A stretch of DNA of 64,000 nt from contig CAJHZI010000740.1 of NCBI GenBank assembly GCA_905160935.1, positions 62,001 to 126,000 of the forward strand. Reading direction: 5' to 3'. The notes beneath the pieces were generated by a model. It searched no databases and had not been told where the DNA came from. It saw only the letters and a list, made by a program, of their open reading frames with translations. Below are positions 39,610-51,600 of the stretch, piece by piece (position 1 is the stretch's first letter; the number at the start of each line of letters is the position of its first letter). The DNA comes from Enchytraeus crypticus. Taxonomy: Eukaryota; Annelida; Clitellata; Enchytraeida; Enchytraeidae. A program made the position numbers and the translations under genes.

Positions 39610-40685
39610 TGCTAGTAGTTCTGGTGGAATTTGAAATCTGATTAATTTAAAACTGGTTAAGTTCAGAAGTTATGTAGATACCTATAACGATAAAGTTCCG
39701 TTTTAGGAAGTGGAAATGATCGAGATGGTGCTAGGCGTGAATTACTGTGACCCTCCCGTACTTCACTTCAAATTCAGCTACCACTGCCTGTTTTCTTCAT
39801 GACTATTTTGTATTATATCCTTTAGAAAATATAGTTGGTCTTGAATTTTTCACTTTTAACTTTCTATTATTTACTTCTCTGTACGGTCATATATTTTATT
39901 AAAACTATTGCTATGATAAGTTGAGGATAGATAATTTGGAAGTACTAGCTAGCGAATGGTTTACTTACCAGATGATCAAGGAGCTTGGGGCTCCAGCAGC
40001 TATTCTGACAGGGTGTATTTGCGTATTAAAGTGAAACGTACTAACAATCGTATTAAATTAAAATGCTATGATTAACTTTATCTTACGTTCCTGTATGTCA
40101 AGCTTAATCTTAACACCTTTAATTTGAATGCGAGTGTAAATTGAATGTATCTAAAGTTGAAATTAATACCCTGGACTTGTGGTAATAGGAGATTAAAGAA
40201 GAATAGGATAAGCTGACTCCAATCTGTTGCATGCTTTCTGCTCTTCGCTGTTCTTTGTGTGAAGACATAGCAAATGTGATTAGTGCCATGTGTGTGGAGT
40301 ACCAGGTGTCTCCTGTGAAAAATCACATATCGGTAAAGATGCACTAGTTGTCGAGTCAATGACCTCTTTAATTAGCGTTAGTGTTACAATTTACATTTAG
40401 TGCATATTATTCTCACTCTCTCAGCCACCTCTTTCTATCTTTAATTTATCGTTTCTCCTTCGTCAGCATTCTTCTCTAACCCATAGCAAGAATTAATTTG
40501 TATAATATTTTATTATTTTCAGTGGTAGATAATATGGTGCGAATCTTCATAGTGAACGCCTAGTTTTCTATTGATCAATAATCCTATACAGCTGTGTGCT
40601 TAGCTAATGTATTTATTTGTTTTGTATCGAAGCTACATGTAAGGACAAAGTTATGGCACGCATACTGTCGATTTACTTGCAGCCG
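38390..40685. other. Intergenic, nothing recognised
   Basis: Contains a short (ATT)n run at about 39,580-39,606. No gene or dispersed repeat seen. Confidence 0.45.
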
Positions 40686-40687
40686 GA

Positions 40688-40870
40688 TAATGCTCTGATT
40701 TATATGAAGCTCTGAATCAGATGATGCTCTGATTTATATGAAGCTCTGAATCAGATGATGTTCTGATTTATATGAAGCTCTGAATCAGATGAAGCTCTGA
40801 ATCAGATGATGCTCTGAATAAGATGATGCTCTGAATCAGATGATGCTCTGAATCACCTAATACTCTGAAT
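40688..40870 (+). repeat. CTCTGAATCAGATGATG-type tandem repeat
   Basis: Mixed array of units such as GCTCTGAATCAGATGAT and GCTCTGATTTATATGAA, about ten in total. Confidence 0.9.
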
Positions 40871-41918
40871 TCGATGCTTTATATTTGGCTGAAATAAACT
40901 TTTTATTGTAAAAATTGAAGCTAATTTCAATCGAATAATGGAAATTGCATAGAAGAATATTTAGATCTAGCTATTAATTCAGGTTATTATTACTTTATAT
41001 AATTACAACATTTCTAAGTACTGGTGCTTGTTTCTTTGAATATATTCTTGGATAATAAATCAGTATAAGTAACGCACGAGTTTGTTTCACTTCCTATTTT
41101 CTGTATTTTTATCTATGGCAAGTCCGCGGGAAATCCAGCTAATTCGATCTCTCTGAAATGTGCTATTGAGAAATGTTATTACTTTGAATACTAATGATAT
41201 ACTTAAGATAATATAATAGAGTAACGTCTAATAATATAAAGTTTTCTGATATCTTTGCAAACGTTTCTGTGGTTCTATCTATTTTGTTCATATTGCAAGA
41301 AATAATTAACGCATATTCAGAGGAAAATGATGAATATTAGAAACCGTCTTAGATCCAGTTTAAAACACTTAACATAATTATCCTTTCACTTATTCCAATA
41401 AAATGGTGTATTCGTTGTGTGTACGCGTTGTTCTTGGCGGATTGAATTACTCCGTTACCGTTGAAATGATTTGTATGCACTTGTTGCATTGTAGATCTGA
41501 GTCTATTTGAATCTTTACCGTCAGTGGGTCTAATGCTTGACCTACTTGTTTCTCTGTGAAATGTATCTTACGCACAATAGAAATAATGTACCACTTAAAT
41601 TGCATGTCTACGTGATTGAATGTTACTGTACGCATAGCCACGATTATATTGGCTATACAGTGCAGCCTTATTTGTATGCTTATAGAGGCCTAATGATATG
41701 TTTCTTTAAGTTAGCCAGCCCTTTATTAGTGTCTAAAACCTGTTTGAGTTTCGTGATGGTGTATTAAATTCTACTATTATTTGTGTCATTCGTTATGTTT
41801 CATGCATTAAATCAGTACTTTTACTTTTTACAGTATAATTATATTAGTAAATATAATATGCATGCATATCTATCCAATATACATGTAGAGTGTAAGCTTT
41901 TTATACGCATATATTTAT

Positions 41919-42007
<89 letters not shown>

Positions 42008-42890
42008 TACAGTTTTGTACACATACATAAATACGTACACGTGTATATGTACATAATTATATATATGTATACAAATGCATGCATACATTACATATACAAA
42101 TGTTTATATAAATTTACGTCGTTGTTAACGTGTAGATCTATTACTTGGTGTGTGTATGTTTTATATATTCTTGAATTACTAAACATGAATGACAGTAGTT
42201 TAATGGTTCTCTGCACTACTGGATATCTTGTAGACAACAAAACAAAAAGTCAAGTTCCCTGCTGCTGAGTCAGTCAAAGACGTTGAGCTTACTCTAGCTT
42301 CTCAGAATTGTGGATAATTGTAAGTTATACTAAAAGTAATAGAAATAAAAATGTATTTCCTTGTGAGCATGCATGATTATGATTCTGTATATGTGTATGT
42401 AAGAAGTACTTTAGCCCAGCCCTGCCTGAGGTCCCGCACTTTGTTATTGTATGCTTGCAATAATCCGGCTGTGTGCTTACTGCTCTTTCAGTTTGTATTA
42501 CTTGTAATATATTCTTTGACGTAATACAAGATCTTGCTGCAGGCTACTTGATATCAATCTCGTTATTCGTTAGTATCGCCTGATCGATTCTTTAACCAGC
42601 TGCATGTGAGAGCCTATATCGAGGTGGGTGTCTTTGCTTTGGGTCTCTATCCTATAGAAATCGATTCTATAGAATAATATCTAGGCTTGTAGCTGAGGGA
42701 TTATAGTTGAATAATGTGTGCACATGTATTTATTAATATCTTGATAACTGCCTGTGTTGTTGTGAGCCCGTAATGAGTAAATCTGCGCAAGTTGTAAGTA
42801 GCCGTCGAGTAAGAACTGAAAGGGAGAGATAATCACCTCAGAAGCTTTTCTCATACTATAGGCTACTTTAAGATGTATAGTCGTACTTTT
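40871..42890. other. Intergenic with (AT)n at about 41,921-42,004
   Basis: A pure TA run of about 80 bp; the frames through it are Tyr/Ile artefacts. No other feature recognised. Confidence 0.8.
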
Positions 42891-42894
42891 TATG

Positions 42895-42982
42895 ATTACA
42901 TTGTAGGTCGGTGGAGCGCTTATGCGGACTGAGTAGGAATATTTACTTTGGACCTGCCAATTGGCAGAACAAAAGAGAAGTA
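42895..42982 (+). repeat. F3 3' fragment
   Basis: GGTGGAGCGCTTATGCGGACTGAGTAGGAATATTTACTTTGGACCTGCCAATTGGCAG: the last 80 bp of F3 with a perfect CTGCCAATTGGCAG palindromic tail. Confidence 0.7.
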
Positions 42983-43629
42983 ATTGTATTTCATAGTGTT
43001 TGAAGCATAGAAGTACCATGGTTTATACTATTTGTTTATACCTAGAAAAGACTTGTATTAAACCCAACCTTTTATAAAGAATGACTGCCTAAGCCCTAGT
43101 TACTTTAATATCATAGTAAACCATAGAGTATCCTACTGAAGCAACTTTAGAAACTCATACTCCTAAATTAATTAATTAGTCAAAAGGAGTAGTCAGGTAG
43201 AGTAGTTTGATTATTAATAGATAATAAATGAAATTTCACAACCTTTATGTCAAATTTCCCTTGTGCTGAAAACAAGAACATTCGGCATAGTATCGGTATA
43301 ATACATTAGGAAGTCGATAGACTTAAGCTACGATATTTTTTTCTTTTTCGCTGTACGCGTATACCAGTTATCATACGATGCTAGGCTAGGATAAATTTAA
43401 ACCATGAATTGCATTCTGTGAGTAATAGAAAATTCCGAATGAACTTAATTATATAGAACCTAGATGTTCTACAATTTTAGTATAGAAACTTGCATAAACA
43501 ATTTGCTCCTTATATATTGCTCTATTTTTGCTGCTGATTTAACTAAATTAGATATAGAAACAAATGTAATATTTAATTTGAATGAAATTAATATTTAAAA
43601 TGAAATTTTATATTTATTTAAAATAAACG

Positions 43630-43735
43630 CCATGTGGTGTAGTTGATCAGATGGTGCGGGGTTCAAAACTTGGGCGCTCCCGTCACTGACATCGCTTTCG
43701 AGTGAGGAAACTGATGTTAGCTTTACCAGCTTTTA
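43630..43735 (+). repeat. SINE F1, copy 7 (5' truncated)
   Basis: Starts near the B box (GGGGTTCAAAACTTGGGC), then CCGTCACTGACATCGCTTTCGAGTGAGG and the end GCTTTACCAGCTTTT. Confidence 0.75.
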
Positions 43736-43739
43736 GTTA

Positions 43740-44175
43740 ATACTGAATTATGAATGAACTCTTCGGTACACTACTCCGGTGATAAATATACCAGTGGTCT
43801 TGTACTAAGTCAAGTGAATTGATTGACTTGAGAAGTTAAAATTCCAACAGCCTGAGAGTCTATTAACTGAAACTAATACTAAACGAAATTAAGCAAAACT
43901 AACTCAAACCTTTACTATTACGTTATTACGTAGTTTTATTTTCTTGATTTCGTCAATAAATAATCAAATTAATGATCTATTATTATCGGTGGTAACAATG
44001 TCTATCACAACATTTACGCTCTTGTTCAATCCCTGCTAGATTTAAGCGTTCCATGTCATTCCATTCAGACGAGATATGTCTTTGTAGGTATCTTTACATT
44101 TTCCGCAATTTCATACGACCTACTTACCTTTTCTCTTTATCTCTACTGATTACGAAGAGCAACCTGTTATCCTGT
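43740..44175. other. Between the convergent Mef2 and Phm genes, nothing recognised
   Basis: No coding frame, SINE or array seen. Confidence 0.45.
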
Positions 44176-44177
44176 TT

Positions 44178-44515
44178 TTCTCTCTCTCTCCCTCTCACAT
44201 TGATAAAGTTCTTTCTCTGACTGACTTTAATCTAATTTTCCCTCTCTCTCGTCTCTCCTTTTTTTATCCTTTCTCTCTCTCTCTCTCTCCCTCTTTCTAT
44301 CCTCTCTCATCTCTCATCTCTTTCTCTTCTTTTTCTCTTCTCTCTCCTCGCTCTATTTCTTTCTCTCATCTCTCCTCTTTTCTCTTTTTCTCCCTTCTCT
44401 CTCTTTCTCTCTCTCTCCCTCTATTCTCTCTCTCTCACTCTATTCTCTCTGTCCTCTCCTTTTCTCTCTCTTTCTCTCTCTCTCTCTCTCACTCTCTCTC
44501 CCTCACTGCACCCCA
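44178..44515 (-). repeat. Polypyrimidine/polypurine (CT/TTTCTC)n tract, in the probable Phm 3' UTR
   Basis: More than 300 bp of almost uninterrupted pyrimidines on the plus strand. On the Phm sense strand it is GA-rich and begins about 20-40 nt after the stop codon, so it is probably transcribed as 3' UTR unless polyadenylation is immediate. Confidence 0.85.
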
Positions 44516-44531
44516 CCTAAGCTCTCCCGTC

Positions 44532-45609
44532 TCACAGTACGTACGTCTTGCTGTAGTGTGAGCTGGAACTCTGACTGGACGACTTCGAGTAGCCGCTACT
44601 GCCCGGGGAGTTGTACGAATGAGAGCTGTGCTCAGTCTTCTGGTGCTCAAAGCCTTTGCCGCCATTTTTGTCGTCGAATACCCGAAAGGTTTCAGAAACC
44701 TTGGGATCACTATTGCCATCAGGAATATCCGGAAACTTAGAGTTTGGCGGATCCGGTATATTAATTGGTGGGAAATCAGGAATTTTGGGGATATCAGGAA
44801 TTTCGGGCATATCAAATTTAAATGGTTTCATATCTGGAATCTGCGGCATCGGAGGAAACTTGAAGTTTGATATATCAAAACCACTGAGATCTGGAGTCTT
44901 CTTATCAGATTGAGATACCGCTGATGATGGCTTTGGAAAGCTGATTTTACCAATGATTCTCGACTGGACCGGGCTCTCATAGATTACCTTAGACTTGACG
45001 GGTGATGAGAACTGAGCGACTATGCTGGGGTCATTGGGGGGTAGGTTATCGGTCAGCTTAAATTCATACGTTCCGGGTTTATCTTTAGAGAAGGAAATTT
45101 TGTGCGTCTTTACTTGCGCAGGAAATTCGTGAACGACAACACTCCCAGGTCTGCGTGGGCTGTAGGGATCATTCGGTTGTTGATATACCGGAAACTGATC
45201 TTCGTTCTGGTAATAGTCATTTCCGTTGCCGTACGAATAATCGACGGGCTTATCGCTGTTTGACATGGCTGCCGGAGCGAAGAGAGTCTGATAGTCGTAA
45301 CTAGGGAATAGTCTGTCATTGCCAGAGAACCTTCCAAAGTTTTCTTTCAGCTGTTCCTGTAAACGCTGTGCCTGTCTCTGCAGGTCACTGCGCACTTTGT
45401 TGAGTTGGTTCTTGGTTTCTTTAAACCAATTATTCGTCTCGGGATCAACGCTCGCCTCGTACGGAGCTCTGCGAGCATTGATAGACCGGAAGTCATTCCA
45501 GTTCCACTCTGGAGGTCCTGGCGACAGACAGACCGGGTCCTTGACTTCCTCGTCTCCATTCACCGAGTACATGATGTAGAAATTACACATCTCGTCGTTA
45601 GAGGTCGGG
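44532..45609 (-). CDS. Phm: Phm last exon: CuB methionine plus ~300-residue low-complexity tail
   Basis: The exon opens at residue 281 with GPTSNDEMCNFYIMY (Met288 binds CuB), then CLSPGPPEWNW and an ARRAPYEAS segment. The tail starts about residue 335: residues 343-376 (45,425-45,324) look like a short amphipathic coil (WFKETKNQLNKVRSDLQRQA onward); residues about 390-520 are polar with many Tyr/Asn/Asp and Lys; residues 530-579 (44,864-44,715) hold seven I/F-P-D motifs (QIPDM, EIPDIPKIPDF, NIPDPP, FPDIPDG); the end is Ser/His/Tyr-rich and finishes SKTYVL. No transmembrane segment. Confidence 0.9.
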
Positions 45610-48600
45610 CTGAAAGGGACAAGTCAGTCAGTGAGTGAGCTTGATATATTCGTGAAATAAAAATCATGACATTGAATTGTTAGACGGCTATTACACAAGA
45701 CAGACCAATAGATGCGTAGTACAGGTTTAAATTTTAAAAGCTCTTTCAGTTTACGAAGATATCTTAATGTCAGTGATTACCCCAATGTATGTGTGTGTTA
45801 GTGTGTGTGACAATCAGTACATATGAGAAGACAGGTTGAGCGCACTAATGGTAGGCGCCTTAGAATTGTGAGGCCTCTGTTCAAATCCAAGGTCAGTTAT
45901 TAACGAATAAACTTCAGATTTTGTAAAAGTTCGTACTTAAATCTTTGCTAGCTGCGAAGTTCTTTACAAGAAGACAATGATCATAGACAGTCATTGAGAA
46001 AATCAAATATTAAAGTACAAAAAGAGCAATTTAATGCAAGCCTGAGCAGGGAATAACTGTAAATATATACAATAGTTCACATGCAACTAGAAGAAACGTT
46101 TACTCATGAAATAATTCAATTCACTACTATCGACAGATATTTTTGAAACATAATACTGTTATATTTAACAGTTTTACAAAATTTGATTTCTTAACAAAAC
46201 ACACTTTGACATGGAACTTTCACTCTATCAGTTGCATGCTGTGTTTGATAAATGCTGCTTTCTGTGTTTATGAAATATAGTATTTTGCATTTGCATTGAG
46301 AACAACATAATTATCAATATCCCCTAATAATTAGATCCTTAATTAAATTACGTAATTTTTCCAGACTTTTTCGTCAATCTTATCGGAAGTAGATTACTAG
46401 ATCAGACGTGTATAATTAAACTTTAGTATCAATGGTTGAGTCAACAAGAACCAAAGAACTGACATAAATAATATAGGCTAGTAAACACTTTTAACCTACC
46501 CGGTAGCTACGGTCTTATCTCCATCATTTTGCATGGTGCATCTAGCAGCCTGCAATACAACAGATAGCAGAATGGTTAAGTGCTCTGTTCTTGATAGCAA
46601 CTACAGAGCTTTTAACTAATTTGTCATTATTAAACTCCTAATCGAATAGTATACATTTGACATTTACAATTTTAAAATCGATGGCGGTTATAATAAAATT
46701 GTTCTACTCATGTTTCGTGTATAGGCCTCAGCATATTTTTCGATATATAATCGAAAACAAAAATTAATCATCAAAATATTATATTGCGCTCTTCTCAGCA
46801 TCCCTGTAATGTACTCAGATTGTACGTGTAATTGAGTCGATTCCTCCAGCCTGGATAATTATTGTCAAACTTATTATATAACATAAATGATATTTAAGCA
46901 TCTTAATGCTAGAGTAGTGCACAGCGTAATTGAAATTTATGTATCTGTGTTAATAGAATGAATATTGGAGTAATTAATAGTGCAGCTATGTAGGCCTACA
47001 TTTACAGCTATGGTTTCAAATAGTTGGTACATTCGGTAAGTTGTTTTTTACTTACAAGGACGTCTCCTTGACTGATTTTCAAAGAATTACCCTGAACCGG
47101 GTAAAACATCTGTAATGTTAAACATTAACATCGTAAACGATCCTTAAAGCTTAATTTTCTACTTATTAATCAATATAAATAATCAATAAGAATTTAACGT
47201 CCGGTTCCTCGCCACAAGGAAATGTCAGGGACGTCTCTTGCAGACTCAATACAAACAGGCTCCAATGCGCTACACGATGACGACTGAGTACACAAAGACC
47301 ACAAGAGAAAGCGAGATCAAAACAGTGCAAGTCCTAGATCCAATTCAAGCGGGTCAAAATTTAAACCTATGGCGGAAAGAGATGGGTAGTTAGCTTGCCA
47401 AGGAAAGTACCAATACAATTACAAGATCGAAGATCTTGTGACAGAGAGTTCCATATTGTCGGAGCAGAAAACATCAAGGAGCGTCTGCCCATGGCAGATT
47501 TAATATTTGGTACAGTCAGAAAGTTTTTACTAGAGGAACGAAGACTACGAGAGGGCTGATAGATTGATAAAAGATCAGATAGATGGGATGGTTTACCATA
47601 ATTTAAACTTTTGAAGGTCAAGGAAGATATCTTGAATTTTGAATTTTATACTCAAAAGTATTCACTAGAGAATACAAATTATAGCTAAACAACTGAGCAG
47701 CTAAACAACTGAGCAGCTAAACAACTGAGCAGCAAAACAACTGAGTAGCTAAACAACTGGCTTAATTAAAATATTCTTGATAAAAATATCTGAAATCAAA
47801 TTTTTTTAATAAAATTAAAAAATAATTTTTTAGAATTTAAGATAAAAATATACACTATTCAGATGGTAAAGTCGCTAGTTAACTTAAAAAAAGCAAAAAC
47901 CTCTGCCCATTAAAGCGATCATTAAAATATCTTACAAACAATGGGGATTTGCTAGTAACAGTTAATCGAATGCTCAAAAAAGCAATCGGGCTATCTGGCT
48001 TGATCTGATAGCTCAGATCTTACGCTACTTGCAGAAAGCTAAGTCAGCTTTCCGCCAGTAGCGTAAGATCTGTGACATTACATTACATTATGTATTCCAA
48101 GATATTACAAGATTACATAATATTACATTGGTAAACTGGTAAAGCTAATGTTAACATCAGTTTCCTCACTCGAAAGCGATGTCAGTGACGGGTGAGCCCA
48201 AGATTTGAACCCCGCATATACTGATCCGCAATCGAGTATCTTACCGGCATCGCCACTGGCTCCAGCCAGTGTGGAACATCAGAGAATGTTTGTTTTATTA
48301 GTCAGAAAGAGTTCACTTATACATGTAGATAGAAAGAGATTGTCTAAAATAAAGCACATGGCATAACGTTTAGCATACCTGTGGCTTCTGAGGATTCCTG
48401 CGTCCAATCTCAGTCCATTTCCCATTCCTGACCTTATATCCGGATACAACTTTACCTGTAACGACGCCATTAATCCATCAATCAATGGCAAACATATCAA
48501 GTCTAATCATAAGTACGCGGAGATCTCATTCAGCAAGTGCATCATACAACTATGTGGCAACAATTGCGACCAAGTAAATCAAGTCGTTCAATGAAATACG

Positions 48601-51600
48601 TCATAAAATTGTGAAAGGAATCTCAACGATTAGTCGTGTGAATAGAAGATACGGCTTGTCGTCGTTTGTGAGCTAAAATTTCATTTCAAAATTATCGAGA
48701 TCAAATCGGCTTGATTGAAATTAGCTATTACACAAAGCTATTAATAGTCGAGTAGTTTCCCTATGTATTAGCCAAAATTAGTAATTATCAGCTTTGAAGA
48801 TGGTGCTGTCCAGAGCTTACCTAGTTTATGAGTGTGGACCCTGAAAGCGAATGGACTGATGGTCATGGGCTCCTGAAACGTGCAAGCTGCCTCCATATAG
48901 GTCACTGAGTGCGGGCTAACCATACCATTAGCTGCGATAAGATACACTCCAGCAGTCTTCGGTCGTCTATAATCAATCAATCAATCATGGCATCAATCAA
49001 TCAGTGAAGCGTTTATGTAGTCGACCTATCTTTGAATCATCTGTTCAATGAAGAAATCAGAAACTGACTTTTGTCAAGTCAATCATTGACACTGCGTCAA
49101 CGATTGATTTAACTGAAATGCCTCAATGCCTGTGCAATGCAAAACCGGGCTGCTCTACAGTGATAAAAAAGCTGGTAAAGCTCATGTTAACGTCAGTTTC
49201 CTTACTCGAAATCGATTTCAGTGACGGGCAAGCCCAGGATTTGAACCCCGCACATACTGATCCGCGGTCGAATATCTTACCGACACTGTCATACACTCCA
49301 GCCACTGGCTTCAGCAAGTGCTTCAAGTTAATATGCAGGGGCTGCTTTGGCTTTTAGATCATAAACAAGAAATTCGGCAGCCTACCGCGACCCAGATTAT
49401 ATCCGATGTAGTCTACTTTAAAAACATCAGCTCGTCTTGAATAATTAGCAAAGAACATTTTCAATATTAACAGGATTCAGATTCCTGTTTTCATTTCATG
49501 TCTTTATAGCCTTTCTCGATTTTTGCAAATCATCAGAGTCGACTATTAATTTAATGTATAATATTAAATTTAATAAATTAATTGAAATTTAATTACTTTA
49601 ATAAATTTAACAAAAACTAATGCGTTTCCTTTAAGATTGACTAAAATACTGAAAAAATAGAGGATGCACTCAATTTGCGAAAATTATTTTAATATAAGCT
49701 GTGAAGTAAGGGGCGGCAGAGGATGACGTTCATTAAGAATCGAATTTAAGCAAATGGATGCAGATAACGGAAAAAGAAATGATCAGAGCAACAATTAATA
49801 GAGATATATGGATAAACATGACCATGATCGCTCAGGCTTGGAACAGGCACAGCACTTGAAGAAGAGAAGATATACATGTATTCTACAAAGCGTGAAGATA
49901 TATGCTACTAAGCCTTTTCACAAAAGGCTTAGTAGCATATATTCAATATAAATGGCATATATTCTATAGATATATATTTATTATATATATCTTTTGTGAA
50001 GAGATTGACTTGTTGATCTATGGAGTGCTCTTCATGAAGCATAAAAGCAGATTATCAGAATATGATTATGTACAATGGACCTGCCCATTGACAGGAAGAG
50101 ATTTAAAATTTACGACGTGTTTTCAATTTTTAAAACCTATAAAAAGCTAACGCTATAAGCTCTAGCTATACGAAGATTTCTCAATTTCTGACTTCTATCA
50201 CGTCAGTTTTCTAGAATTTTATCGAAAAGGTTAAAAAAAGGTAGGCCTACTATATTTTGTTTGGGGTGCTAGTTTATTTTAGTCCCTAAAATCTTGGACC
50301 TGCCAATTATTAGAATACTAGCGATAGATATGAGCTAATTATAATTGTTGAAATAGATCAATAGCCATTGAAGTATATTATTTGACTATGCAATAAAGAA
50401 GAACTACAATCGATGATCATATTGATATGATTGAACCGATTGAGTCACGTTATGCTATCATTAACGTTGATATTGATTGAGAGCTTTGCACTCTACTGCA
50501 GTGTGAGTCGTTAGGTGAACTATCGGCAATTTATTGTTACATTGATTTTAAGATTAGCCAACTGCAGAAACTTAAATTCCTTTCGTGTGTTTAATATCAT
50601 CTTTGCGCATTCGAGAAAAGATTTTGCACACTTATATTGCATAAGTGTGAAGTGTATGCTAAGGAAATCAGCCACCTTCCCGTCGCAGATGGTGTCCAAA
50701 GCGCCTACATTACCATGAAAAGCTCGTCAACCAACCATTATACAAATAATGAAATAGTGAATGTTTATCATTCTCGCTTCTTTCTCCGTCTCCTAACTCC
50801 TTATCCACATTTTTCAGACAAAGGATTATAATAATTAATGCTTCATATTTTCAACAAAAGACTCTACTAACTTAAATTACGTGGGCATAGTTTTTTCGAA
50901 ATCTCTTAAAATGATTATATGGCTTTATATTTTTACTTCGCAGAATATGCAAATATGAACATAAATATTTTATCTGATTATTGCCATGATAAAATACTAA
51001 ACATAGGAATGAATAAATGAATTTAAGTGGCTTTTATTCAAGATTTAAACTTGTTCATTTCGCATTAATTGAGATGTTATTGAAAACCAACAGAGGTTTA
51101 CATTTTCAAGTAAGAACTGATATAGATAAAACCTTTATGAAGAAATAAACCGGCTCATCGATGGAGCGCTTCTTGACTATTATAACCCATTGCCCAATGT
51201 GAGTAAGATGACTATTTTGAACCTGCCATTTAGCAAAACAATAGTAAGAAAAGCAGAATGATATTTTCTAAACAAACTATGCAGTTAAATAATTCATTTC
51301 ACTTACTTCTGAGTAGTTGTCGTTAGTATAGCGCCTGAATTATCTTGCAAAGATGCTACAATAGAAAAACAAAGATAAATTCAAAAGCGGAGAAGAAATA
51401 AATTATTACGATTAATAAATGGCAATGTGAGCATTTTCAATTAGTGCTATTTAATGGCTTTCCTTCGTAAAAATACTTATTTGGAGTTAGGCTCAGTGTC
51501 TGAAGTTGTACGGCGCCCTGTGCCGAAGCTTGACTAGCGAAATCAATAACATTTACGCTAAGCTCACTTTAAAACTACAGACATGAGTAAAAATGACGCA

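Noticed and set aside
40078..40359. 93-codon minus-strand frame downstream of Mef2.
   Set aside because: No recognisable domain, signal or splice partners; length is within chance for this much DNA.
44558..45638. Plus-strand and alternative minus-strand frames over the last Phm exon.
   Set aside because: Shadows of the verified Phm reading frame, which is fixed by splice phase and the conserved Met288 block.
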